A stretch of 64,000 nucleotides of DNA from Clostridiaceae bacterium (lineage in GTDB: Bacteria > Bacillota > Clostridia > Saccharofermentanales > DTU023), in the NCBI GenBank assembly GCA_012841015.1, contig DUVN01000006.1:62001-126000 (forward strand). The letters run 5' to 3'. A program made the position numbers and the translations under genes. The notes under the pieces are model-generated. The model searched no databases. It was not told where the DNA came from and saw only the letters and a program-made list of their open reading frames with translations. Shown here piece after piece: positions 36,672 to 45,664 of this stretch; the stretch's first letter is position 1; every line of letters starts with the position of its first letter.

Positions 36672-39242
36672 TCACTCATAATTTTTCCAAAACTCGCGGA
36701 CGAGGTCTAGTACCTCGTCGCGGTCTTTTACATGGATAGTGTTCCACTCATCAGGGAGTAGTCTGCGGTACTCAGGCTTATTATACCGATCGTCAATGAG
36801 GAGCACGAGTCCGTAATCATCTTCCATCCTAATAAGTCGTCCCGCTGCTTGCGTGACACGATTAAATCCAGGCCACATGAAGGCGTACTCGTATCCCATG
36901 TTTGTCTTCTGATCGTAGTATTGGCGGAGTATCTCGCGTTCTGGCGACAACCCGGGCAAGCCCGTTCCAATAACGATGACGCCGGTCAATTCCTCTCCGA
37001 TCAAGTCAATTCCCTCATTGAATAAAGACCCGATCACTGTCAGTCCGACGAGTGTCTTTCTGTTGGTCGTCTTCTTAAATCGGTTGAGATAAGCGTTCTT
37101 TTGTTTCTCCGTCATGCGAGGCGGCTGAACGAGGAAATCGATAGAAGGTGTCTTGCGCCGTCTAATTTCGATTTCCAACAATCGCTGATACGCAAAAGAA
37201 GGCGAGAACACAAGGTAATGTCCCTTTCTTTCACCGACGACATCGAGAATGAGCGAGGCGATCACCGGGAGCGTGAAGTGACGGTCTTTATAACGGATCG
37301 ATGAGCCGTCGTAGTTTAGGACGAGCCGCCTCGTAGAATCGAACGGTGAGTCGAGGACAAGAACTTCCGGCTGATCAATTGCACTGTCTGCATCAAGAAG
37401 TGAAATATAATACGATGGCGGTGTCATCGTCGCCGAGAAAAAGACGACTGGTGATTTGTCGCGGTAGATGTCAGTCAAGTGATGCGACGCATCGAGCGTG
37501 AGGAGCGAAGTGACGACTTCACCTCTATCGTAAAGTCGCCACGTGATGATGTATGTGTCGTCGTAATATCGTTCGATCACTTTTTGAAAAAATAGCAAAT
37601 CGAAATATGGAAGTAAAAGCTTCTCTCTGCCATCGTAATGGAACTCCTTGTAAAAGAAATTTCCGAGGGCAGAAACGAGAGCGTCGATATCTTTTATAAT
37701 AAAAGGTGGGATATCGCGCATTGCCAAGAACTTTTCACTGATCATTGGCTTGAACGACTCTAGTTCTTTGAAGTATTTATTCCCTTTGGAACTGCGAAAT
37801 GTATCATTGAGGATGTCGGCAAATTGATTGAATCGTCGCAAGAGGCGCTCGATTGCGGTGATACACTTCTGTGCCTCGGTACGCAATTCCGCGCTCATGC
37901 TCGCATTTCCCGGTACGAGTACATCGCGCTCAGCGTTGCCGCTTGATGCCAGATTACCAAACTTTGTGAGTAAATGTTGGAGAGATGACCTCGAAAGTGT
38001 CGCTGAGAACATCTCATTTGAACGGCGAGCGAGGTTGTGCGCTTCATCAACGAGTAACGTGTACCGATTTTTAGTGTCGTCTAGGTGATTCGACCAGCGT
38101 ACGCGCGGATTAAAGACGTAATTGTAGTCGCAAATAATGACATCGCAGCCTGCACCGATTTCAAGTGACAACTCAAAAGGGCATACTTCATGTTTTTTTG
38201 AAAGTTCGATGACATCTTCAGGTAAAATGCGCTGCATTCTAAAGCTCTCGCGCAATGCATCGTGTCGCTTCTCGTAGTAGTTGAGGGCGTAGGGGCATTT
38301 GCTCGTATTGCAAAATAGATCACCCGCTAGACAGAGTTGTTCTTTCGCTCTAAACGTTATTGAGCGCACCAAAAACCCTGCTGATGTGAGATCATCGAGA
38401 GCGTTTTCCGCGACTTTGCGCTGTGATCTCGTTGGCGTCAGATAAAACACTTGGTCCGTCATGCCGCTTGCTTGGGCTTTCATCGCAGGGTATAGTGTTG
38501 CCACTGTCTTACCGATGCCTGTTGGTGCGACGATGAACAATTTGGACGTATCGCGAATGGCGGCGATCACTTCGCGCATCATCAATTTTTGGCCGTCGCG
38601 TAGTTGTCCGTACGGGAAAGTCGCTTCCTTATTGAGAGTGTCGCGCAGTTTCTTGTGCTCAAAAAGCGGCATTGTCACATCGAGATAGCGGCGGCACGTC
38701 TGAACGAAGAGGGAAGATAGTGCCTCGGCCGTCAGTCGACGACTGAGGACAAACGACTCGCCTCGATCAAACGATGTATAGTGAAGCTCAATCGTGACAG
38801 CCGTTACGTCGACGTCTTTGCTGTCTATCAGATCACTTTCAAGGAGTAAGTGCGCGTACAAATATGCTTGTATCCAGTGGGCGCTGTCGCCCTCGGCGGG
38901 GAGAGAACGCGCACTCCCGCGAAACCCTTTAACCTCAACGAGCGTCAGTTCTCCTTTTGGGGAGACGACAATCAAGTCGCATCGTCCCTGTACGATCAAA
39001 TCGACGGACAAATCCTCTGCCGTAAAGACACCTGATAGAGCCACTTCACTAAAAAGTTTACATCTCGGGAAACGTTCTGGCGCTGTCTTAATAAAAAATT
39101 GATGAATTCTCGTACCCTCAACACCTGAGAGTCCGCCCTGCATAGCGGAGTTAAGTCCGCCTTCGCATCGCGTCGATTCGGCGAGTTTCCTGACGGCAAC
39201 TGTCATCTCTGGTTTTGTGCATTCGACTATATTCACATTCAT
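36672..39242 (-). CDS. XPD/DinG-type iron-sulfur helicase with N-terminal nuclease-like domain
   Basis: The N terminus resembles a PD-(D/E)XK (Cas4/RecB-like) nuclease: GRCDLI (86-91), LVEVKG (101-106) and a QAYLYA helix (125-130) supply the Asp, Glu-x-Lys and Gln. The helicase part has Walker A APTGIGKT (239-246), four cysteines (304, 311, 316, 354) placed like the XPD iron-sulfur cluster, the DEAH box at 399-402, and QAAGRLIR in the last motif. It is 856 residues long. Such proteins act in DNA repair or in defence, but the role here is not shown. It overlaps the LicC-like gene upstream by four bases, so the two are translated from one message. Confidence 0.82.
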   Translation of the reverse strand: MNVNIVECTKPEMTVAVRKLAESTRCEGGLNSAMQGGLSGVEGTRIHQFFIKTAPERFPRCKLFSEVALSGVFTAEDLSVDLIVQGRCDLIVVSPKGELTLVEVKGFRGSARSLPAEGDSAHWIQAYLYAHLLLESDLIDSKDVDVTAVTIELHYTSFDRGESFVLSRRLTAEALSSLFVQTCRRYLDVTMPLFEHKKLRDTLNKEATFPYGQLRDGQKLMMREVIAAIRDTSKLFIVAPTGIGKTVATLYPAMKAQASGMTDQVFYLTPTRSQRKVAENALDDLTSAGFLVRSITFRAKEQLCLAGDLFCNTSKCPYALNYYEKRHDALRESFRMQRILPEDVIELSKKHEVCPFELSLEIGAGCDVIICDYNYVFNPRVRWSNHLDDTKNRYTLLVDEAHNLARRSNEMFSATLSRSSLQHLLTKFGNLASSGNAERDVLVPGNASMSAELRTEAQKCITAIERLLRRFNQFADILNDTFRSSKGNKYFKELESFKPMISEKFLAMRDIPPFIIKDIDALVSALGNFFYKEFHYDGREKLLLPYFDLLFFQKVIERYYDDTYIITWRLYDRGEVVTSLLTLDASHHLTDIYRDKSPVVFFSATMTPPSYYISLLDADSAIDQPEVLVLDSPFDSTRRLVLNYDGSSIRYKDRHFTLPVIASLILDVVGERKGHYLVFSPSFAYQRLLEIEIRRRKTPSIDFLVQPPRMTEKQKNAYLNRFKKTTNRKTLVGLTVIGSLFNEGIDLIGEELTGVIVIGTGLPGLSPEREILRQYYDQKTNMGYEYAFMWPGFNRVTQAAGRLIRMEDDYGLVLLIDDRYNKPEYRRLLPDEWNTIHVKDRDEVLDLVREFWKNYE

Positions 39243-40111
39243 GAGACCTCTTCCAGTTTCTCGATGAGGGAATCATCGTAGTAAAGCGCGTATCGTTTGC
39301 TGTCAACAAGAAATTGAAAGCCTATGACACGACCATTGTTTCCTTTTATCGGTACTGTGCTTTGGATATCGCGCTCACGACACATGAGTGTCGTTGCAAC
39401 GTGGTGCAGAAGAGGCGAGCGCGAATCGTCGATGTACGAAGGATCGAACGCTCTTAAATCATCGAGCGTATCGAATTCAAAAATATCGCTCTTCGAGTAT
39501 CGACGAGCTCTCATCTGTAGAACATCGAGGTGGCTGAGGTAAACATCTTCCCAAAACAAATCGCGTGTATCTTCTCGGCCGTATACAGCGTTCAAGTGCT
39601 GTACGAAATGCTGCGAAAATGTCCGATCGAAATAAGCGTGTCCAAGCATGATCCACGAATCTTTCCCGCCGATCGTCACACCAGTTATTACATCGTCGTC
39701 ATCAGTCTCGACACACCACTCGTCTGTCTTGCCTTCGGCGAAGACGACGGCGTAATAAGCACCTGATACATCGTCTTCAAAGGGGTTGACAGTGAAATAA
39801 TTATCTCCCGAGCAAATATAACTCTCGGCAAGATACTCGCGAGCCACATAAAGGCTCCCATGATTATTGCGCGTATCGTACGTCTCGTTAAAGATCAGCT
39901 TAACGGGGTATTTAAGGGCAAGGTATGAGAACATTTCAGATTTATAGCCTGTGACGACGACGATCGATGGTATACCGGCATCGAGGAGTTGCTCGATCTG
40001 CCGCTCGATCAGGATCTCTCCATGTACTTCAAGCAGTGCTTTTGGTCTTTCATACGATAACGGTGCAAGGCGCGAGGAGAGGCCAGCAGCCATAATCACA
40101 GCATGTTTCAC
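39239..40111 (-). CDS. licC: LicC-like nucleotidyltransferase (CTP:phosphocholine cytidylyltransferase type)
   Basis: The N-terminal NTP-transferase signature is AAGLSSRLAPLSYERPKAL, and NNHGSLYVAREYL plus SGDNYF match the LicC group. The predicted reaction is CTP plus phosphocholine (or a similar phospho-alcohol) to CDP-choline. The frame reaches TTG 40117, but AAGGA is better spaced for GTG 40111. The C-terminal part from about residue 215 is an extra segment not needed for the fold. It is divergent from the LicA-like gene, sharing a 270-base promoter region. Substrate is inferred from similarity and from the kinase neighbour. Confidence 0.75.
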   Translation of the reverse strand: MKHAVIMAAGLSSRLAPLSYERPKALLEVHGEILIERQIEQLLDAGIPSIVVVTGYKSEMFSYLALKYPVKLIFNETYDTRNNHGSLYVAREYLAESYICSGDNYFTVNPFEDDVSGAYYAVVFAEGKTDEWCVETDDDDVITGVTIGGKDSWIMLGHAYFDRTFSQHFVQHLNAVYGREDTRDLFWEDVYLSHLDVLQMRARRYSKSDIFEFDTLDDLRAFDPSYIDDSRSPLLHHVATTLMCRERDIQSTVPIKGNNGRVIGFQFLVDSKRYALYYDDSLIEKLEEVS

Positions 40112-40117
40112 GTTCAA

Positions 40118-40384
40118 TCCTTCATGCCCCTTTCATGTTGAGCAAAATGGCTCAAGTAACTTAATTTTCCTATCTCGCAACACGACCGTGCGAGACGATG
40201 AGTCCATTATAGCCCGATAAGATATGTAACGACACAAAGACTCTCTCATTTGACGACACGGTAAATATCGTGTTAAATAGTTAGAATAAACAAGTTAATT
40301 TCTTGTTAAGCGATTATGAAATAACAAAGTATTTAAGTAGAGAGCACTACACTAAGTTGCCGATCTGAGGGAGGAGATGACGTC
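40118..40384. other. Divergent promoter region between licC-like and licA-like genes
   Basis: The AT-rich gap holds TTGACG (40250-40255) and TTAAAT (40273-40278) 17 bases apart, a credible promoter for the rightward genes, with a leader of about 100 bases. CTCGCA and TGCGAG (about 40175-40194) form a short inverted repeat nearer the leftward genes and may be an operator. No clear leftward promoter was identified. Confidence 0.45.
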
Positions 40385-41266
40385 TTGGGTACGCAGTACG
40401 TTCAAAAAAACTATTTGCCGGCCATTCGCAAAGCATTTTCGGGTGATCCGGACATTACGTCATTTATTCCGATGAAACTGGGCATGACGAACGATTCTTT
40501 TATCTTTGAGCGTCGTGATGGAACCTTCATGCTGCGTCTTCCGGGTCGTGGGAGTGAGGCGTTGATCGATCGAAAGCAGGAGTACGAAGTCTATCAGCTT
40601 TTAGCAGGTCGCGGTATCGCCGACGAAGTGCTTTACTTTGATCCAGAGTCAGGGATTAAGATTACACGCTATATAGAGGGTGCACGTGTCTGCGACCCTA
40701 ATTCAAAATCCGACTTGAAGGAGTGCATGAGAGTTTTGAGAAGCTTTCACGACTTAAATCTCCACGTCGACCATTACTTCGACCCTTGGGAACGCCTTGA
40801 GTACTACGAATCGCTTCGAGGCGACACTCCATCGAGATACGACGATTATTTCCAAATCAAAGCGACGATCCGCAATGTGTACGAGTGGACGTTGAATCAA
40901 CCTCGCCATATCATGTTGGCTCATATTGATCCTGTCGCCGATAATTTTCTCTTTACACCTGACGGTGAAGTTTACTTAATTGACTGGGAGTATGCTGCGA
41001 TGCAAGACAAAGACATCGATGTTGCGATGTTTGCTGTCTATTCATTGCTAGACAAGGAACAAGTTGACCTGTTGATTAGCCTGTACCAAGATGGGGCAGA
41101 GGATATACTTCAAAAGAAGAAAATCTACGCTTATATTGCCATTGCGGGACTGGTGTGGAGTAACTGGGCTGAATTCAAGATGAATAATGGCGATGTGCTG
41201 GGCGAGTATGCGCCCGGACAATATCGTTTTGCCAAGGACTACTCTTCGTATTTCTATGCGTTCTAG
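40385..41266 (+). CDS. licA: LicA-like choline/ethanolamine kinase
   Basis: The protein has the aminoglycoside/choline kinase fold. The N lobe begins KLGMTNDSFIFE; the catalytic (Brenner) loop is LAHIDPVADNFLF with Asp182 and Asn187; and the metal-binding Asp200 is in LIDWEYA. LicA-type enzymes phosphorylate choline. At 293 residues the length is right. The start is TTG with GGGAGGAG upstream. It is the first gene of the rightward unit and stands opposite licC, giving the two steps that make CDP-choline from choline. Choline versus ethanolamine or another alcohol cannot be told by eye. Confidence 0.78.
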   Translation: MGTQYVQKNYLPAIRKAFSGDPDITSFIPMKLGMTNDSFIFERRDGTFMLRLPGRGSEALIDRKQEYEVYQLLAGRGIADEVLYFDPESGIKITRYIEGARVCDPNSKSDLKECMRVLRSFHDLNLHVDHYFDPWERLEYYESLRGDTPSRYDDYFQIKATIRNVYEWTLNQPRHIMLAHIDPVADNFLFTPDGEVYLIDWEYAAMQDKDIDVAMFAVYSLLDKEQVDLLISLYQDGAEDILQKKKIYAYIAIAGLVWSNWAEFKMNNGDVLGEYAPGQYRFAKDYSSYFYAF

Positions 41267-41269
41267 TAG

Positions 41270-43561
41270 GTGATCGCGCGTGAGTATAGACGGAAAGTTT
41301 CTCCGATGATGCGTCTCATCAATACAATCTTTGGCATTCCGCTCGGGTACCTCATGTACATCTGCTACCGTCTTGTAGGCAATTACGGGATTTCAATTAT
41401 TCTCTTTACGCTGATCACCAAAGTGATCATGTTCCCGCTATCGCTTATCTCGCAAAAAAATTCGATCATTATGATCCGTATGCGTCCGAAGTTGGATGAG
41501 ATCAGGCAGCGTTATGCCGGCAATAGTTCAGAGATGGCGGCAAAACAAAAGGAGCTTTACCGCAGTGAACGGTACAGCGCGTGGAAAGGGATATTGCCTC
41601 TGCTCGTTCAGATTCCGATTGTGCTCGGGCTGATTAATGTCATCTACAATCCGCTCCAACACCTTATGCGTCTCGATTCATCTGTGATCGCTCCTTTACT
41701 TGAGCGGACAGCTCTTCTTAACAAGACGACGGTTGTCGGGCTTGGAACGAGTGCAGAGTTGACGGTGCTCGAGGCGGTCCAGTCGAATGCCTCGTACTTT
41801 AGCGGTATGGCCGGCATCAAAGAGATTGTCGCGATGGACTTAAGTTTTCTAGGGTTAAGCATGGCTGAAGTACCGACCATCGCATCCATCAGCATTCTTT
41901 ATCCCATTCTTTCAGGGTTAAGCGCTCTCTTACTGGCTGTATATCAGAATAAACACAATGTGCTACAGCGATCACAAGGAGCTGTCAGTCGGTGGGTTAC
42001 GACTGCTATTCTAGTTGCCTTTTCTGCCTTTTTCGCTGCCATCTTGCCGTGCGGTATCGGCTTGTACTGGATTACAGGCAACCTCCTGTCGATTCCCGTC
42101 CTCAGGTTCTGTAACCTGATCTACGATCCTGGCGAATACGTCCAGAATATCGCGTATCTTGAAACGCCAAAGCTTAGCAAAGAAGAGAGGCAAGAAGCGA
42201 GAGCTCTGAAAAAAGAGAAGCGCCGCCGCCAGCGAGTTGACGTCAAACGATTTAATTCAACGAAGGGAAAGCGCCTCGTCTTTTATTCCGAGAGCAGCGG
42301 TTTCTATAAATATTTTGAAGGGTATATTAACTATATTCTCCAGCATTCCGATGTCAACATTCACTACGTTACTAGCGATATCCACGATCGCGTATTCTCG
42401 TTGAACAACCCGCGTATTCAAACGTATTACGTCGGTCCGATTGCGCTGATCCGCGTGATGATGCTGATGGACGCCGATATCGTCGTTATGACAATGCCCG
42501 ATCTCGAAAAATATCATATCAAACGCTCGCTTGTGAGGAAAGATATCGAGTATATCTATACCGATCACGGTATGACTAGTCTTCACCTGATGCTTCAGGA
42601 GAATGCGCTCGACTACTTCGACACGATTTTTTGTTATGGTCCGAATCATATCCGCGAAGTGCGTGAGATGGAGCGTGTCTACGATCTTTCGGCAAAGACG
42701 CTTGTGAAAACTGGTTATCCTCTTTTAGATTCTATGATTCAAGGTGCAGAAGCGATCAGTGATACGGTCAATGACCCTAAAATCATTCTGATCGCACCCT
42801 CGTGGCAACAAGACAATATTCTCGAATATTGTCTAGAGGACACGCTTCGCCCTCTTCTAGGAGCAGGATACCACCTTATTGTCCGACCTCATCCTGAATT
42901 TATTAAGCGATTCCCGGGGAAAATGAGAAAAATCATCAATGACTACAAAGATGACATGGGAGATTGCTTTGAAATCCAGACATCGTTTGCATCAAGCGAG
43001 ACAGTGTATTCTGCTGACCTCGTGATTACTGATTGGTCTTCCATCGCAAACGAGTTCTCCTATGCGACAAAGAAGCCTTCGCTTTTTATTAACACACCGA
43101 TGAAAGTCGTCAATCCAAACTATGAGAAGATACAGCTTGTCCCGCTCGACATTTCATTGCGCGATGAAATCGGTCTATCTGTCAATGTCGAAGATCTTGA
43201 CACACTACCCGATGTCGTTGGGAGGCTTCTCAATGAAGCTGACCAATATAGGGAACATATTTCCGAGGTTGTAAGGCAAAATATTTTTGATGTCGGCGAA
43301 GGAGCACGAGGTGGTGGACAGTATATCGTTGATGCCCTCGAAGGACGCTCTAACAAGACAGCGGTGGTGCCATCTTATGACAATCTCGTGTCGCGTTGGC
43401 AGCGAGTTTTGGAGAACGGGTGTGTCAGTGAGATGGAGAAGATTCTCAACGAACCACTTTCAGTAGACACGTCTACTCCCATGACGAAGCGTGAGTTCAT
43501 GTTGGACATTTTAGAAGAGCTTGAACATGTGACAAAACAGGGGCCTTGTGATGAAGCGTAA
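41270..43561 (+). CDS. Fusion of YidC membrane insertase and CDP-glycerol glycerophosphotransferase domain
   Basis: Residues about 13-285 are a YidC/Oxa1 domain: GNYGISIILFTLITKVIMFP (38-56; Lys51 occupies the site of the groove Arg), a charged helical loop, ILPLLVQIPIVLGL (108-121) and further spans ending in LPCGIGLYWITGNLL (259-273). A basic linker (300-335) leads to a TagB/TagF-like glycerophosphotransferase domain (about 335-700): TDHGM (431-435), APSWQQDN (509-516), RPHPEF (539-544) and DLVITDWSSI (583-592). The linker is cytoplasmic by topology, placing the transferase on the inner face. GTG 41270 is the longest start; ATG 41306 begins at the first YidC helix and is equally possible. 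The gene follows licA by three bases and overlaps the sulfatase gene. Confidence 0.88.
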   Translation: MIAREYRRKVSPMMRLINTIFGIPLGYLMYICYRLVGNYGISIILFTLITKVIMFPLSLISQKNSIIMIRMRPKLDEIRQRYAGNSSEMAAKQKELYRSERYSAWKGILPLLVQIPIVLGLINVIYNPLQHLMRLDSSVIAPLLERTALLNKTTVVGLGTSAELTVLEAVQSNASYFSGMAGIKEIVAMDLSFLGLSMAEVPTIASISILYPILSGLSALLLAVYQNKHNVLQRSQGAVSRWVTTAILVAFSAFFAAILPCGIGLYWITGNLLSIPVLRFCNLIYDPGEYVQNIAYLETPKLSKEERQEARALKKEKRRRQRVDVKRFNSTKGKRLVFYSESSGFYKYFEGYINYILQHSDVNIHYVTSDIHDRVFSLNNPRIQTYYVGPIALIRVMMLMDADIVVMTMPDLEKYHIKRSLVRKDIEYIYTDHGMTSLHLMLQENALDYFDTIFCYGPNHIREVREMERVYDLSAKTLVKTGYPLLDSMIQGAEAISDTVNDPKIILIAPSWQQDNILEYCLEDTLRPLLGAGYHLIVRPHPEFIKRFPGKMRKIINDYKDDMGDCFEIQTSFASSETVYSADLVITDWSSIANEFSYATKKPSLFINTPMKVVNPNYEKIQLVPLDISLRDEIGLSVNVEDLDTLPDVVGRLLNEADQYREHISEVVRQNIFDVGEGARGGGQYIVDALEGRSNKTAVVPSYDNLVSRWQRVLENGCVSEMEKILNEPLSVDTSTPMTKREFMLDILEELEHVTKQGPCDEA

Positions 43562-45515
43562 GATGAAAACGGCGCTCTTTTCTTTCCTGCTCGTGAGCCT
43601 TTGTTACTCGGTGCCGGCGCACGCCTACATCGACCCTGCGACGACGACATACATTATCCAAATTGTGACGGCTCTCGTCATTACATTAGGCGTTACAATT
43701 GGCATATTCTTCACGAAAATCCGCTTATCAATTGTTGGCCTTTATGTCCGCGTTTCAGAGTTTTTTATCAGACTTTTCTCAAGAAAAAGAGATAAAGGTG
43801 ATAAGAAACTAAGTAAACAAATGCTTAAAGTATCGGCAAGCCCAGGTGAGCCATCGCTAAAAAAGCGCTTTCTAAGTGCTGCCTGTGTCAGTATTGCTTT
43901 CGCTTTCACTTTTATTGTATTTGGTATCTATGAGCTCTATATGCTTAATGTCGACTCTTTCAATTTTCCTCTTAAGGCGCTATTTCCCTCTGTGGCGCTC
44001 TTCGGTGCACTCGTCGCCGTTATATTGTGTATAGTTCTCGTGCTGTTTCGCGGAAGAGTATTTGAGTTCTTGATCTCCCTTATTTTTGGGATTCTTCTGG
44101 CGGGGTATGTGCAGGGCAATTTCCTCAACAGGGGACTCGGAATTCTGACAGGTGATTCGATCGACTGGAGTGCGCAAAGTGGTGCCTTCCTTCTCAACTT
44201 GCTCGTGTGGATCGCCATCGTGTCGATGCCTTTTTTGCTGAGAGCCTATAAAATAAAACTCTGGTCAAGAGTGATTAAGATCGTGTCGTGCCTCCTTGTA
44301 ATTGTACAGGTCGTATCGATGATTGCTCTCAAAAGTACGTCGTCAACGACACCGCAACGATCGAATCGCTATCTGTCGACAAAGGGGATTGATCAAGTTG
44401 CCGAAGAGAAAAATGTCATCGTCTTTGTCCTTGACCGCCTCGACAACATTTACATTAATGGGGTGAAGGGGGACGATCCGCACTTTTTCGACCGTCTTGA
44501 TGGGTTTACTCAGTTCACAAATAATATATCGCTCTACTCGCAGACATTCCCATCCGTTACGAATATGTTTACCGGAGAGCTTCACTTGTTTGAGCGTCCG
44601 GCAAGTGACTACCTAAAAGAGGCTTGGTCGACGTCAACATTTCTTCCTGAGCTTCACCGCCATGAATACGCCATCCATCTTTTTATGGAGCCGGGGTACA
44701 CGTTCAAAGATGCAGCAGATATAGAGCATATTGTCGATAATGTCGTCGAAAACGAGATTCGCATTCACACGCGAGACGCCTTGGAGCAGTTCGGGCGTTT
44801 GTCAGTCTTCCGCTATGCTCCACTTTTTGCTAAACCATTTTACTGGACATCGACAGATCAATTTGCTCGACTCGTTCAGACCGAGTCGACAAAAGAATGC
44901 CCTCCTTACGTCACCGATGATCTTCATTTTTACAAACAGCTCAAAGATAAGAAGATACATAAAAATGGCGGCGACAAGAAGTTCGTATATATCCACTTGC
45001 AAGGATCGCATGCGCCGCATGTGATGAATGAATATGCCGAACCTGCCGCTTTAGGATCGTCTAATGCAATCATCCAAACAAAGGGGTGTTTTCGTATCGT
45101 GTATGAATACATCGATCAGCTGAAGCAATTGGGGTTATACGAGAGTAGTACCATCATCATTACAGGTGACCACGGAGCGAGGAAAAATGACACGACACTC
45201 CTCGAACGTGCAATTGTCACCGCTTTGTTCGTCAAGCCTGCAGGGAAAGCGGGGACACCTCTGGCATTTAACAGTGCACCAGTCTCAACAGACAATTTCC
45301 GTCCTTTCATCTACAGCGAAGTCGGTATTCCGCATGATGAGCTTGGAAAGACTTATTTCGAAGTCTCAGAGGATGCAGAAGACGCAAGGTATCTCTATCA
45401 TCGCCTTATAAAAACGTCCGATTCGCCGCCACGCCTACTCATCTATGAGATTCAAGGAGATGCCAATCAGTTCGAGAACTGGCAGCTCGTCGAAGACTGG
45501 GAGATTGGTTACTGA
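43551..45515 (+). CDS. Membrane sulfatase/LTA synthase-like phosphotransferase or hydrolase
   Basis: A signal-like first helix is followed by AYIDPATTTYIIQIV and about five more membrane spans (to about residue 262), then an extracellular alkaline-phosphatase superfamily domain. VLDRLDN supplies the first metal Asp, TFPS near residue 333 takes the place of the sulfatase Cys/Ser-x-Pro-Ser so Thr is the likely nucleophile, and TGDHGARK gives the metal Asp-His. This resembles LtaS and phosphoethanolamine transferases. ATG 43551, inside the previous gene, has AGGGG upstream; GTG 43548 is an alternative. It probably acts on the same surface polymer as the preceding genes. The substrate is unknown. 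Confidence 0.78.
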   Translation: MKRKMKTALFSFLLVSLCYSVPAHAYIDPATTTYIIQIVTALVITLGVTIGIFFTKIRLSIVGLYVRVSEFFIRLFSRKRDKGDKKLSKQMLKVSASPGEPSLKKRFLSAACVSIAFAFTFIVFGIYELYMLNVDSFNFPLKALFPSVALFGALVAVILCIVLVLFRGRVFEFLISLIFGILLAGYVQGNFLNRGLGILTGDSIDWSAQSGAFLLNLLVWIAIVSMPFLLRAYKIKLWSRVIKIVSCLLVIVQVVSMIALKSTSSTTPQRSNRYLSTKGIDQVAEEKNVIVFVLDRLDNIYINGVKGDDPHFFDRLDGFTQFTNNISLYSQTFPSVTNMFTGELHLFERPASDYLKEAWSTSTFLPELHRHEYAIHLFMEPGYTFKDAADIEHIVDNVVENEIRIHTRDALEQFGRLSVFRYAPLFAKPFYWTSTDQFARLVQTESTKECPPYVTDDLHFYKQLKDKKIHKNGGDKKFVYIHLQGSHAPHVMNEYAEPAALGSSNAIIQTKGCFRIVYEYIDQLKQLGLYESSTIIITGDHGARKNDTTLLERAIVTALFVKPAGKAGTPLAFNSAPVSTDNFRPFIYSEVGIPHDELGKTYFEVSEDAEDARYLYHRLIKTSDSPPRLLIYEIQGDANQFENWQLVEDWEIGY

Positions 45516-45594
45516 ATCACGTGGTTTAGGTAATGATTGACTTAGGACAGGTTTTTTGACAGTAGGATGGGTTTTATAGTGGAGATATGAGCAC

Positions 45595-45638
45595 AAAAAA
45601 TCCCGCAATGTGGCAACTAGCCAACATCGCGGGATTTT
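45595..45638. terminator. Bidirectional terminator
   Basis: AAAAAATCCCGC and GCGGGATTTTT flank a stem continued by ATG-GGC and GCC-CAT pairing around 45608-45628. A-tract and T-tract on either side suit both the rightward sulfatase gene and the leftward peroxiredoxin gene, which converge here. Confidence 0.85.
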
Positions 45639-45664
45639 TCATTGAGTAGAGGTTTGCCAGTGTC

